Positions 45,107-54,277 are shown, numbered from the stretch's first letter. The stretch: 64,000 nt of DNA from DASQYE01 sp036389315 (GCA_036389315.1 DASVQF010000048.1:186001-250000); one strand, 5' to 3'. The notes: a model not told the origin generated them from the letters alone. Made by a program: numbers and translations.

Positions 45107-45148
45107 GAAAACGGGGGCGCACAGCTTGACTCGCGGCGTGTCGCCCCC
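45107..45148 (-). terminator. Terminator of the tsaB-rimI-DUF465 unit
   Basis: On the minus strand GGGGGCG (45148-45142) pairs with CGCCCCC (45119-45113), extended by CAC/GTG. A GTTTTC tract follows. It lies about 60 bases after the DUF465 stop. Confidence 0.7.
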
Positions 45149-45210
45149 TTCTCTTAATTCAGTTGCGGCGGAATAACTTGTGCGGGGTGGCGGCTCGGCC
45201 AGTGGCCCGC

Positions 45211-45456
45211 CTAGTGTGCAGCCCCGCCGCTGTTCCGCTGGTATTGAAGCATAATGGAATGCATCTGATCTTTGATGGCCAGTTTCTTCTTCTTGAGGGT
45301 GATCTCCTCCAACTGCTCTTCATCACTCGGATAGCTCAGAGCCGACAACTCGCTGAGGCGCGCTTCATAACGACCGTGTTCGCGCGCCAGTTCACGAAAT
45401 TCCGGGTCGGTCGTCATCAGTTGTTCCTTCAAGCTGTCCGTGCTGGTTGTTTCCAT
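45211..45456 (-). CDS. DUF465 / YdcH-family small protein
   Basis: An 81-residue, mostly helical protein with the YdcH pattern: DSLKEQLMTTDPEFRELAREHGRYEARLSEL, then EEQLEEITLKKKKLAIKDQMHSIML. AAGGAG lies ten bases before the ATG. The family is widespread and uncharacterised, and its helices probably form a coiled-coil hairpin. It lies 119 bases after rimI in the same direction. Confidence 0.85.
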   Translation of the reverse strand: METTSTDSLKEQLMTTDPEFRELAREHGRYEARLSELSALSYPSDEEQLEEITLKKKKLAIKDQMHSIMLQYQRNSGGAAH

Positions 45457-45575
45457 TTCAGGGAAGCTCCTTTCAGATGCTTGGTCAGTTAATTTGTCTA
45501 TGCGATGAAAGCATCGCTTTTGGCTGCGACGGGAAAATGTTAGCGCAAAATGCTGAGTCAGATCAAGGCAAGCTT

Positions 45576-46082
45576 TCAGATCAAGGCGCTCATGACCAGC
45601 GCGTCCTCGGGCGGGTCTGCGTAATAGTCGCGACGACGCCCGACGACCTCAAATCCCTGCTGCCCGTAGAGGGCCTGCGCAGCGGCGTTGCCGGCGCGCA
45701 CTTCCAGTATGGCCTTGCGCGCGCCCACGCGCGCCCCGTCCATCAAAACTCTTTCCAGCAGCGCCCGCCCGATCCCGCGCCGCCTGAAGCGCGGGCGCAC
45801 AGCCACGTTATTGATGTGTACCTCGTCGAGGGTCGAACGGGCGGCGATAAAGCCCAGAACGGCCTCCGCCCCTTGCTCCTCATGATCGAAGCGCGAAGGG
45901 CGCGCCACCAACATCAATGCGCCGCGCCCCTGCGCTAGCTCGTTATAGTAGGCGTCCCAGCCCCAGCGGCTCAGCCCACACGTCTCCTCGATCTCGACCA
46001 CAGCCAACAGATCATGCTCCGTCATCCGCGTAATCTCGAACCCTTGCTCGCTCACCCGGCTGGTTTGTTCTGCTCTAGACAT
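45576..46082 (-). CDS. rimI: Ribosomal-protein-alanine N-acetyltransferase RimI-like
   Basis: A 168-residue GNAT acetyltransferase. It has ITRMTEHDLLAVVEIEETCGLSRWGWDAYYNEL and a core with EVHINNVAVRPRFRRRGIGRALLERV (acetyl-CoA loop RRRGIG). AILEVRAGNAAAQALYGQQGFEVVGRRRDYYADPPEDALVM is the RimI-type ending. Its gene overlaps tsaB by 31 bases, the usual tsaB-rimI arrangement. The exact substrate (S18 or other N-termini) is inferred. Confidence 0.92.
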   Translation of the reverse strand: MSRAEQTSRVSEQGFEITRMTEHDLLAVVEIEETCGLSRWGWDAYYNELAQGRGALMLVARPSRFDHEEQGAEAVLGFIAARSTLDEVHINNVAVRPRFRRRGIGRALLERVLMDGARVGARKAILEVRAGNAAAQALYGQQGFEVVGRRRDYYADPPEDALVMSALI

Positions 46083-46843
46083 TGTTCGTTTAGTTCCGCA
46101 TCCGACGGCCGCACGTAGATGGCATGCAGCTCTTCAGGACGCCCCTGCGCACCGCTGCGGAAAAGGCGTCCGGCCTCTGCTGCCACGTGCACGGCCAGGT
46201 TTTCAATTGAGGGTTGAAGAGACCACACGTCCGGCTCGTCGCGCTCTTCGGCCGGGCCATCTCCCCCAGCCTCTCTTTTAAGGGCGATACCCTTCTGACG
46301 AGCATAAGCGTTGATCTCGTCCAGGTACAACTCGACACCCTCGCCCGCAAGCTTCAGAGAGCGCGCGCCGCTCAAGCCGGCCAGGAGTTTCCGGGGCGGC
46401 AGGTGGACTGGCGCTGCGAGCGCGTGGGGGACGCCCGATGGGTCTATCGAGAGCAATTGCCCGAAAACTTCTCCGCGGCCGGCCGGAATCAGAGCCAGCG
46501 TGCGTGGCGATGGGCCAGCCGCGCATGCCACGGCATGAAGCGTGGGCACGCCTACGGCCGGGCGCTCAAGCGTCGCGGCGAAAGATTTCACGGTCGCTAA
46601 GCCTATGCGAAGGCCGGTGAAGCTGCCGGGGCCGGAGGCTACTGCGAAGAGGCTTATGTCATTTAAAGAGCAGCCCGCTTCCGTCAAGACGGCCCTGACG
46701 TTTTTGAGTAGATCGGTGGAATGAGAGACTTGCGCTTCGCCGTGACGCGCCGCCAGCACACGCCCGCCGCGCGTTAAGGCCATGCTGCCCGCGCGGGTCG
46801 TCGTCTCTAAGCTCAAGATGAGTGGCTCGTCCGTCCTATGCAC
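46052..46843 (-). CDS. tsaB: tRNA threonylcarbamoyladenosine biosynthesis protein TsaB
   Basis: A 263-residue ASKHA-fold protein: LILSLETTTRAGSMALTRGGRVL, HSTDLLKNVRAVL, LFAVASGPGSFTGLRIGLATVKSFA, VGVPTLHAVA, LIPAGRGEVFGQL. It partners TsaD and TsaE in t6A37 formation. The C-terminal half (about 150-263) is less conserved and ends ELHAIYVRPSDAELNEQ. The start is GTG at 46843, without a strong ribosome site. It heads the tsaB-rimI-DUF465 unit. Confidence 0.92.
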   Translation of the reverse strand: MHRTDEPLILSLETTTRAGSMALTRGGRVLAARHGEAQVSHSTDLLKNVRAVLTEAGCSLNDISLFAVASGPGSFTGLRIGLATVKSFAATLERPAVGVPTLHAVACAAGPSPRTLALIPAGRGEVFGQLLSIDPSGVPHALAAPVHLPPRKLLAGLSGARSLKLAGEGVELYLDEINAYARQKGIALKREAGGDGPAEERDEPDVWSLQPSIENLAVHVAAEAGRLFRSGAQGRPEELHAIYVRPSDAELNEQCLEQNKPAG

Positions 46844-46931
46844 AAGAAAAGTTTTTCAGGCCGCGCAAGCTGTCCCTGGGCCCATGAGCAGGTATTGACG
46901 GGCCTCTGTTACTGGCTTCGGGACATCCGAT

Positions 46932-46961
46932 TTGACAGGCTGCTGCCGGCCGCGCGATTAT
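46932..46961 (+). promoter_or_regulatory. Candidate promoter of pfkA
   Basis: A perfect TTGACA (46932-46937) is followed 18 bases later by GATTAT (46956-46961), matching the -10 at four of six positions. It would give a leader of about 155 bases to the pfkA start. Confidence 0.48.
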
Positions 46962-47122
46962 AGGATGTGCATTCAAGCAAACGCAATCAGATGATTCGGC
47001 CCGTGAGCTAAACGTCTTTGCGGGCGCTCTTGTTGCAGGCCCGCCCGGCGAGGGCGCTGCTTCTCCTTGAGCCCTTTTCCTCTGCGCCTGAAGTGGAGGC
47101 CGGAGTTGACCTTTTTAGTTGT

Positions 47123-48160
47123 ATGAGCGAGCGCATAGGGATTTTGACGGCAGGCGGAGATTGCCCCGGACTGAATGCTGTGATTCGCGCTGTGGTGCGA
47201 CGTGCGACGGCGGATGAAGTCGAGGTTCTGGGTATTAAGAACGGTTGGCGCGGGCTGGACGAAGGCGACGTTGAGCCACTGACCAGAGATTCCGTGACGG
47301 GCATCCTGCCGCGTGGTGGAACCATTCTCGGCACTTCGCGCTTCAACCCCGTGCGCGATCAGGCTACCTTCAGCTCCATCCTCGAAAACTCGCAAAAGTT
47401 CGGCATGAGCGCGCTCATCGTCGTCGGCGGAGAAGGCTCTCTCCGGGCGGCCGCAGACCTCTGGCGCGAGCACGCCTATCCGGTCGTAGGCATCCCCAAG
47501 ACGATTGACAACGACATCCTCGGCACAGATTTTACGTTCGGGTTCGACACGGCCGTCGGAATCGTGACCGACGCCGTTGATCGCCTGCATTCGACTGCCG
47601 AATCGCACCACCGCGTGATGGTCATCGAAGTGATGGGCCGTCACACCGGCTGGATCGCCGCTTACGGAGGCATCGCCGGAGGCGCGGACGTGATACTCGT
47701 CCCGGAGCATCCCTTCAGGCTCTCGCGCGTCTGCGATTTTCTACAGCACCGTCGCAACCAGGGCCGCGCCTTCTCCATAGTCGTCGTCGCCGAAGACGCC
47801 CACCCGCACCCGGAAGAGGATTTCCTGAACAGCGAGACGAGCCAGCAGATCTACCGTCATGACCGCCTCGGTGGCATCGGCACTATCCTCGCGCACGAGA
47901 TCGAACGCTGCACCAGGATAGAGACGCGCGTCACCAAGCTCGGCTACGTGCAGCGCGGCGGCTCGCCCTCCTCTTTCGACCGCGTGCTCGCCACGCGCTT
48001 CGGCGTTAAAGGCTACGAGATGGTGCAGGCGAAGGAGTGGGGCCACATGGCTGCGCTGCACGCCAACAAGGTTGTCAGCATTCCCCTCTGCGAAGTGGTG
48101 CGCGACATCAAGCGCCTGGATGAAGAGATATACCGCGTCGCCGAAGTATTTTTCGGCTGA
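47123..48160 (+). CDS. pfkA: 6-phosphofructokinase
   Basis: A 345-residue phosphofructokinase. It has ILTAGGDCPGLNAVIRAVV, GTSRFNP, IVVGGEGSLRAA, GIPKTIDNDILGTDFTFGFDTAV, VMGRHTGWIAAYGG and KLGYVQRGGSPSSFDR. The substrate-deciding residues are Gly105 (ATP-type; PPi enzymes have Asp) and Lys126 in PKTIDND (found in PPi-type and in the ATP-using group III enzymes). This suggests an ATP-dependent group III enzyme. The Asp normally before the Gly is Glu104. The ATG at 47123 is chosen because homologues start there; the open frame extends to 47018. Confidence 0.93.
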   Translation: MSERIGILTAGGDCPGLNAVIRAVVRRATADEVEVLGIKNGWRGLDEGDVEPLTRDSVTGILPRGGTILGTSRFNPVRDQATFSSILENSQKFGMSALIVVGGEGSLRAAADLWREHAYPVVGIPKTIDNDILGTDFTFGFDTAVGIVTDAVDRLHSTAESHHRVMVIEVMGRHTGWIAAYGGIAGGADVILVPEHPFRLSRVCDFLQHRRNQGRAFSIVVVAEDAHPHPEEDFLNSETSQQIYRHDRLGGIGTILAHEIERCTRIETRVTKLGYVQRGGSPSSFDRVLATRFGVKGYEMVQAKEWGHMAALHANKVVSIPLCEVVRDIKRLDEEIYRVAEVFFG

Positions 48161-48189
48161 GCCCCCTTTTTTGTTCACGCCTGGGCCCA

Positions 48190-51100
48190 TCACCTGAGCC
48201 TTGTGGTCGGGTCGCCCATGAGCATCCAGGTGCGGCGCGCGTCTATATTCTGTGTGGCCGCCTTGGCGCTGATGATAGCATCTCCAATCGTGACCGGCTG
48301 ATCGCCGAAGAGTGATTTGAACAATTGCTGGTTCATCACAGTCTGTTGATACGGCTCCGTCAGCCCTGAGGAGGCCCAGACGGCTGCGGCCCCTCCGCTC
48401 CCGGATTTCAATAGAGCTTCCGACAAGCTATCCGAAGTTCCCTGAGCGAAACCGTTCAGGCAGGTCATCATTACGAAAAAGGAGAGGGACTGGTTGTTTG
48501 ACAACTGGGGAACATCCGATGATCTCAATATCCCGGCTCCCGTCCACATCTCTAACGAGCCGTGTCCCAGATAGTTTACGATCAGCGGCCCTTGATTTAT
48601 GCCGTTGATGACCTGACCTCGGACGGCGGTTGCGTCATTACTCCCACGATTGACCGATTGCACTGCCATCGTTGACGGAAGCAAGGCGCGAATCCTGTTA
48701 TTGGCTGCCTCAAAATCGAATCCCTCTTTATGATCTGAGACCAGCAGCGCGCCCCTGCTCAAATTGCCGTTCTGGAAGGCTACGATCTTACCGACAACTG
48801 TAGAGGCATCCGACGCAGTCCTGACCGGCAATCGCCCTACAGCCATCTCCGGTATACCGTCGTTATTGAAGTCTGCCAGCGAGTCGTCCGAAGCCGTCTC
48901 CATATACTCTGTATCGAGAAACCTCGTCGGCACGAAATCAAACTGGCCCTGACCCAGATAGTTATGCGGATCGAAGCTGCAATCACCTACCAGCAGCACG
49001 TAGCGCGGCGGCAGTTGCCAGTGGCTCGTCGTCCAATTCAGGAAGGTTCGCAACGCTGGCGTGACGTGTGCCCCATAACCGAACTCATCATAGATGTCGT
49101 CAACATCAACGACCGTCACTACTAATCCCTGGCTTTGCCGCAGAGCGATGAGAGGGGCGAGGGCGTTGACGAAGTTTTGATGGGTAATAATCAACAGGTC
49201 AGCGCCCTGTTTATAGTTATACCAACTGGAGGGCTGGTTCCTGACCACTTGCGCGGGATGCTCAACCTGGCTATCCGTCATGGCAAGCAGCGTTCCGTCG
49301 CTCTTGGTTTCAAATGCGAGAGCATAGCCTGGGCCCTGTGGCTCTGAGGCTACGACCAGTTCCTCCACCTGATTCGGATTACTGATGTCAATCATGCGGA
49401 CACTTGGGCTATTGAAGCCATCAACAATTACTGTCTGCCGTCCTTCGACTGAAAACCAGAGCGAATTGCTATCAGCCTCGTACGTATGTGGATACGTTAG
49501 CTTCACACGATCCACCAGGCTGATATCTGTTTCCCCTTGAAGGGCGCTCAAGGTCAAAACATTCTCGCCATTGCGGAGCAGGGCGTTTGATATAGAGAAC
49601 TGCTCGGCAGGATGCTCGCGCCCAGTGAAGTTAATCCTTCCAACGTCAGTCCCATTTAGATTGACTTTGACTTGATGCCCTTCGTCTGTTACCCCCTGTA
49701 ATGCCACTTCAAGGGTCGATTGGCCTGTCGCCGATGCCAAGTGACGGATATTGAGTTTTATGCTGGCAGGGTCTTGGGCAATCATCTGGCCGAAGAAGTT
49801 ATCGGCCTCACCATTTTTTAGCGCGGCAAAATGGAGGGTTCGCTCTGCATTCTCGATGGTGTAGCTGAAGCTCTCTGCCGGGCCATCAGCGCCCGTCCTA
49901 TTCGTCGCCGCGTGACTCCTTAACCGCCGCCGAGAAGCATCCTTAGAGTTCTTCTTTACTCCCACCTTATTTTTCCGGCGTTTGCGCCGCAAGCTCTTTT
50001 TAGTCGCCGGCTGCGAACTGGTTGCCGATTGTGCATTGGTCGTTGGGGACGTGGCTGTTATTGGTTGGGGCTCGGCCAACATCGTCGCGGTCGCAGCGGG
50101 CTGAGCAGCGGGCGTGCTCGATGGCTTAGCCGTTATGGACGGCGAAGCAGGCGCTACGTCGGGCAATACCGTTGCGTCAACCGGCTTATCGAGTAGCACC
50201 GGAGGTGTCGCCGTCGTCGGGCCAGGTTTGGGGCTCCGGCGTTCAGGCGTCAGCGTAGGCAGCGGCGGCATTGGCAGCCAATTAAATAAAGTCTGGCCCT
50301 GTTGCGCCCCGCTGGTTCCAGCGGTCGAAACGGGGCGAGCCGCGCCCGGTGAATTGACAGGTTGCTCAGGCTTATCAGGTCGCCCCGGCAGGTTCGGTTG
50401 GCTAATCGTGGGCTGTCCGAGGCTACGCACTTTCGTCTTTCTGATTCGTGCTCCGGGCGTCTGGCCCACTATCAGCCAGTAGACCTGCGTGTCCGTCCAG
50501 GGCGTGTTCAATCCTGCACCATAGAACTCTATCGAATCGGTTGGGCCAAATTTCGCTCCGCTACTACTATTCACCAAGATAGGAACTTCTTCGCCGTCCG
50601 CATAGAGTTGCAGGAGGCGCGGATCAGCGTCCGGGTTAAGCCCGGCAGCGACCAATTCAGCCTGGCTCACTCTGTACCAGCCGTTATGATTAACCAGCAG
50701 CTTTATGGCATCAGAGCGCGCAGCGATGGCTAGCTGCCGATCAAGCGATGTCTCTCCCAGCGCGGAGTTTATTTCATTAGAGACCCGACCTTCTAAAACG
50801 TTATCGGACTCCTTCGCCGTTCTCGGGCCGCTCATCCGCGCCGGGTGCTCATATTGGGCTTGCGACGTGTTAGTCCCGCTCGCCGTCATCTCATTCAGCT
50901 CATCAAGCAGTGGCGATTGATCTTGCTCAATCAGAGTGCGGCTATTATCTCCTGACGCAGGCACGATTGGCCCATGAAAGGTATGCTTACCATTGATATC
51001 AATATCTTCCAGCCAGTACTGAGCATCCTCAGAGCTTTGCCGATCCAGCCATCTGTAGCTACGCCCGGCCGTCAAGGCAACATTCTGACCGGCCAGCAGC

Positions 51101-52566
51101 GCCGACCCGGCGACTATTGAAGGTGTGATGCGTACTCGCCGTCCCTTAACTTCGCGGTAGAGATTGAAGCCTAAGTTATCCACCTCGTATCCGGTCTGCC
51201 ATTGCAGCAGGGCTCCGGCCTTAGTCCGTGAAGCGGTAAAAGAAGCCAGTTCGATAAGGGTGACAGCGGCGGGCTTGAGTGCTACGGCTCCGATAGACCA
51301 GGGCTGAGAATTCGATGTCCAGGACATTGTTGTGCTGGGGGTCACTCCCGGCTCCGTGCTCCCTGCCCCGACATCGAACGCGCTACTAAAGAAGGCCCTT
51401 CCATTCCATCGCCCGGTTTGGCCTGCTCCTGGGGTCAGAAAGCCGCTCGGCAATGTACCGACCGTATCAATCACTACGTCGCCGGTCGTAGTCGTGACCG
51501 CCACCGTGGGCGTCGTATCGTTTCCAGTAGCAGACGTGAATGTTCCCGTTGGCGTCGTCTGATGAACCCCGAAGAAGGAAGCCGACCCGCCGACCACATA
51601 ATTAACCCCGGAGATAATTGTAGCCACCACATTAGCTGTACCTGCTGGCGGATTGACCAGTATAAACATCTCTATGCCGCTGTTGACGGTCGAATCACGC
51701 TGGCTCCCGAGACGTGTAAGAGGTGTTCCACCATAGGTAACACTTGTGACTCTATCTACCGCCGGGCCGGGAGCAGTAATAACAGCCGTCGAGACCCCAA
51801 CAATCAAAGCACGGTTATTTCCGCTCCCAACCGTATGCGACCAGGTAACAGTCTTACCTGAGACAAAGCCCGTATCAAGCGTGGCATCAAAATCGCCCCC
51901 GCTGCCGGTATTGTCATACATTACGGCATTCGGAAGCAGCGCCGCCCCCGGCGTCTCAGCGGCTACGGCCCAGTCGTTTCGTGTGTCGGTGTCTAAGTTG
52001 GAATAACGTTGGTATGTCAGATTACTGCCTGCGGGTGTAACAGGAGTGACGGCTGCGTTCAAACAGGTAGTGTTAGTTCCATAAGACATGCAATCAATAG
52101 TGACGGATCCATTATCCTTTAATGTAAGAACATCTCCTGTATCAGCAAGCCCGTTTCCAATGGCGCTGCCTAAGTTGATTAGTGTTCCAGAGTAGGTTGG
52201 ATGGACGGCCGTGAAGTTTGTCGAGCTTTCAGCAATCACCGCATACTCGCCCGGATTCAGGGTGAAAGTAGGAATCGTGTCTGAACTGGTATTATCTGTA
52301 ATAGTCCAACCGGTTAAAGTAATCGCGGCGTTGCTGACATTTGTTAATTCAAACCACTCACTTCCACCAGCAGTCGGTGTTGATTCCACTTCGGAGATAA
52401 GAATGGTGGTTGAGATGGCCCGCGACGATGGAGGCGCAATGAGGTAATAAGCTGCGAGCGCGGAGACAGCCAGAGCGGATACGGCGACCAGAAACTTGCG
52501 CTTGCTGTGGCTCTTCGCATTTGTCCGGAGGGCTTGAGGTCGAGAATTTGTCTTTGCTGCTCTCAT
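48190..52566 (-). CDS. Gingipain-like C25 cysteine protease with lamin-tail domain
   Basis: A 1458-residue exported protein. The N-terminal helix (FLVAVSALAVSALAAYYLIA) is a signal or anchor. A lamin-tail-like beta domain covers about 50-210 (ISEVESTPTAGGSEWFELTN). Beta-rich segments follow (about 215-560), then a Pro/Thr-rich low-complexity stretch with a very basic patch (KKSLRRKRRKNKVGVKKN; about 790-900). The C25 peptidase domain fills the C-terminal third: LLITHQNFVNAL, YVLLVGDCSFDPHNY, FVPTRFLDT, the catalytic His in NYLGHGS (about 1335) and Cys in MMTCLNG (about 1369). No type IX sorting domain is visible. It is last in the peptide-maturation operon. GGAGGAG precedes the ATG. Confidence 0.87.
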   Translation of the reverse strand: MRAAKTNSRPQALRTNAKSHSKRKFLVAVSALAVSALAAYYLIAPPSSRAISTTILISEVESTPTAGGSEWFELTNVSNAAITLTGWTITDNTSSDTIPTFTLNPGEYAVIAESSTNFTAVHPTYSGTLINLGSAIGNGLADTGDVLTLKDNGSVTIDCMSYGTNTTCLNAAVTPVTPAGSNLTYQRYSNLDTDTRNDWAVAAETPGAALLPNAVMYDNTGSGGDFDATLDTGFVSGKTVTWSHTVGSGNNRALIVGVSTAVITAPGPAVDRVTSVTYGGTPLTRLGSQRDSTVNSGIEMFILVNPPAGTANVVATIISGVNYVVGGSASFFGVHQTTPTGTFTSATGNDTTPTVAVTTTTGDVVIDTVGTLPSGFLTPGAGQTGRWNGRAFFSSAFDVGAGSTEPGVTPSTTMSWTSNSQPWSIGAVALKPAAVTLIELASFTASRTKAGALLQWQTGYEVDNLGFNLYREVKGRRVRITPSIVAGSALLAGQNVALTAGRSYRWLDRQSSEDAQYWLEDIDINGKHTFHGPIVPASGDNSRTLIEQDQSPLLDELNEMTASGTNTSQAQYEHPARMSGPRTAKESDNVLEGRVSNEINSALGETSLDRQLAIAARSDAIKLLVNHNGWYRVSQAELVAAGLNPDADPRLLQLYADGEEVPILVNSSSGAKFGPTDSIEFYGAGLNTPWTDTQVYWLIVGQTPGARIRKTKVRSLGQPTISQPNLPGRPDKPEQPVNSPGAARPVSTAGTSGAQQGQTLFNWLPMPPLPTLTPERRSPKPGPTTATPPVLLDKPVDATVLPDVAPASPSITAKPSSTPAAQPAATATMLAEPQPITATSPTTNAQSATSSQPATKKSLRRKRRKNKVGVKKNSKDASRRRLRSHAATNRTGADGPAESFSYTIENAERTLHFAALKNGEADNFFGQMIAQDPASIKLNIRHLASATGQSTLEVALQGVTDEGHQVKVNLNGTDVGRINFTGREHPAEQFSISNALLRNGENVLTLSALQGETDISLVDRVKLTYPHTYEADSNSLWFSVEGRQTVIVDGFNSPSVRMIDISNPNQVEELVVASEPQGPGYALAFETKSDGTLLAMTDSQVEHPAQVVRNQPSSWYNYKQGADLLIITHQNFVNALAPLIALRQSQGLVVTVVDVDDIYDEFGYGAHVTPALRTFLNWTTSHWQLPPRYVLLVGDCSFDPHNYLGQGQFDFVPTRFLDTEYMETASDDSLADFNNDGIPEMAVGRLPVRTASDASTVVGKIVAFQNGNLSRGALLVSDHKEGFDFEAANNRIRALLPSTMAVQSVNRGSNDATAVRGQVINGINQGPLIVNYLGHGSLEMWTGAGILRSSDVPQLSNNQSLSFFVMMTCLNGFAQGTSDSLSEALLKSGSGGAAAVWASSGLTEPYQQTVMNQQLFKSLFGDQPVTIGDAIISAKAATQNIDARRTWMLMGDPTTRLR

Positions 52567-52623
52567 GAGGTATTTCTCCTCCTCTACTTGTCTTAACTGT
52601 CCCTAAGCTGAAAGCATATCTCT

Positions 52624-53112
52624 TTACTGTCCGCGCCTTAGCGTTTCCCTGAATCGCCTGACTGCCATTCGGACGCGCGAGGGTAGATACATTTTGAGTT
52701 GTGAGGCTCTGAGGCGTGTAGCCTGTCGTAGTCTCGAATTAAGTCCCGTCAGCTTGTGCTGAGTACCCTTCCGCTCCACCGAGATCACTTTACCTAAAAC
52801 CTGTTCTGCGCCGACTGGCCTATCGCAATCGGTTGCAGCATCGCCGCGAGTGATAAAGTGCAGAGCATCAGCTCCTTGATCAATACCGATTACGCGGTGA
52901 GCCATGACGCTCCCAAACGGCGTGCGATAAAGGATGATGTCGCCCTGTTTGATTTGTTGAGGCTTGATCGGCACGACAGTGATTGACTCATCGCTTCGGA
53001 TAGTCGGGTGCATGCTTGAGCCGTAGGCGCGAAAGCGCAAACCCAAACCCGAACGCAGCAATTCATCGCTGACGGTCATGAAAACCCCGGAATCATTGAG
53101 CGCGTGATTCAT
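52624..53112 (-). CDS. S24/S26-family peptidase (signal-peptidase-like) of the peptide cluster
   Basis: A 162-residue protein with the S26/S24 fold: FRAYGSSMHPTIRSDESITVVP (nucleophile Ser33 before Met), QGDIILYRTPFGSVMAHRVIGI (His72 of the Ser-His type) and HFITRGDAATDCDRPV. There is no membrane anchor at either end; the C-terminus is basic. Proteins of this size occur next to PqqD and HprK-like genes in RiPP clusters and may cleave or process the peptide. It overlaps the kinase gene by four bases (ATGA), and the protease gene lies 57 bases downstream. Confidence 0.85.
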   Translation of the reverse strand: MNHALNDSGVFMTVSDELLRSGLGLRFRAYGSSMHPTIRSDESITVVPIKPQQIKQGDIILYRTPFGSVMAHRVIGIDQGADALHFITRGDAATDCDRPVGAEQVLGKVISVERKGTQHKLTGLNSRLRQATRLRASQLKMYLPSRVRMAVRRFRETLRRGQ

Positions 53113-54035
53113 TCGGTCTGCTGCCTGACAAATTCAACTACCTTTTCGTCGTTTACAAAACGCAACTCATCGCAAGGCACAGCCCTTGTCAAATCGTCAA
53201 AAAATCTCGCCGTGAACTCCAACCCTGGCGGGTCGTGGAAAGGTGGAAACCCGCACGCGAATAAGCGCGCTACGGATTCAGCTCTGCTCTTGCGCAAAAG
53301 TTCGTTATGCTGCGCCTGTTGCAGGAAAAAGATATGGGTCAAGGGGGCTCTTGATGCATTAGCAAGCTCCGCCTCGCCGTGCCAGGGAGTGCCGTACATC
53401 CAGAACTTTCCATCAAACCGACGAACGATGATTCGATCATCGCTGAGAATCTTGACGCCCCGCTCTTTCTCCCACAGGCGCGCCGTCGTCGTCTTGCCCG
53501 CACCCGATTGCCCTATGAAAAGATAACCGCGCCCGTCCTCGTCTACGACTCCGCAGGAATGCAGCTCCGCGCCCCGCCCTCTGGCCAGCAGGTTCATAAT
53601 CAACAACTCGTCGAGCGGGTATGCCAGCGGGTATACGAATTGCTCCCCGGCGAAGTAAGGGCGATGCAGAGCCACCTCTCCGCGTGTAAAATCATGGTTG
53701 AAGCGGGCTGTCTTGTAAGGGAACCAGGGGTGGAGTTTTGAGGTGAACTTGAAAAGATAAGCCCCATTCTCTGAGAAAAGCTGCCAGACACGCCCTGAGT
53801 CGAACAACTTCTCGCCGTCCCGTTCTGCGGAGAGATCGCCCCAGCGGACGCGCATTTCCACATCGGGGCTACTATCATTAACTACGAAGGCTTTCGCCGC
53901 TCCGTCTACGCCAAGGATCAAATCCGCGTTATCGCTCACAAGACTCATGGTCAGATCGGCAACCCTCACATGAAGGCTGCTAATCACCTCAGCGACACCT
54001 CGTAGGTCAGCGATAATAAACGGTTCAGCCATCAC
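53109..54035 (-). CDS. HprK-like kinase of the peptide cluster
   Basis: A 308-residue protein with an N-terminal domain without recognised motifs (about 1-150) and a C-terminal HPr-kinase-like P-loop domain. The Walker A is FIGQSGAGKTTT (about 174-184) and ILSDDRIIVR (196-205) holds the acidic pair. Such proteins occur in lasso and related peptide clusters with PqqD, where they may phosphorylate a peptide or small molecule. The reaction is not established for this type. It lies 59 bases after the precursor gene and overlaps the peptidase gene by four bases. Confidence 0.87.
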   Translation of the reverse strand: MMAEPFIIADLRGVAEVISSLHVRVADLTMSLVSDNADLILGVDGAAKAFVVNDSSPDVEMRVRWGDLSAERDGEKLFDSGRVWQLFSENGAYLFKFTSKLHPWFPYKTARFNHDFTRGEVALHRPYFAGEQFVYPLAYPLDELLIMNLLARGRGAELHSCGVVDEDGRGYLFIGQSGAGKTTTARLWEKERGVKILSDDRIIVRRFDGKFWMYGTPWHGEAELANASRAPLTHIFFLQQAQHNELLRKSRAESVARLFACGFPPFHDPPGLEFTARFFDDLTRAVPCDELRFVNDEKVVEFVRQQTE

Positions 54036-54094
54036 AAGGTTTTCTCAGAGAGAAATGCAGCGAAACCTAGAGAGGATTTTGTTCGCAGGGCCGC

Positions 54095-54277
54095 TTATGA
54101 ACCGCTCGTCGAGCAAGTGACACAAGTTCCGGTTGGCCCAGCGTTGGAAGAGATTTTACATCCACCCAAAACAGCCTCTTCGGGTCTCAGTTGAACCCTT
54201 TTCAGCTCGGGCTTCATGTAGCGCCTCTTCTCTTTCTTTAAGGCTTCCTGCTCCGTTTCACCATTGGCTTTTAACAT
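54095..54277 (-). CDS. RiPP precursor-like peptide (60 residues, three Cys)
   Basis: A short gene whose product has a charged helical leader and a small-residue core. The segment MKPELKRVQL then RPEEAVLGGCK forms the recognisable leader end; a Gly-Gly (38-39) precedes Cys40. The core (KISSNAGPTGTCVTCSTSGS) holds two more Cys (52 and 55) and many Ser, Thr and Gly. The start is ATG 54277 with GGAGG eight bases upstream. A second start at Met21 (AGAGG upstream) would give a 40-residue form. It sits between the radical SAM and HprK-like genes, as expected for a substrate. Confidence 0.82.
   Translation of the reverse strand: MLKANGETEQEALKKEKRRYMKPELKRVQLRPEEAVLGGCKISSNAGPTGTCVTCSTSGS

Noticed and set aside
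50803..50816. ACGTTATCGGACT, near match to the dispersed repeat
   Set aside because: It lacks the final CG of the 10-mer and lies in the C25 protease coding sequence.
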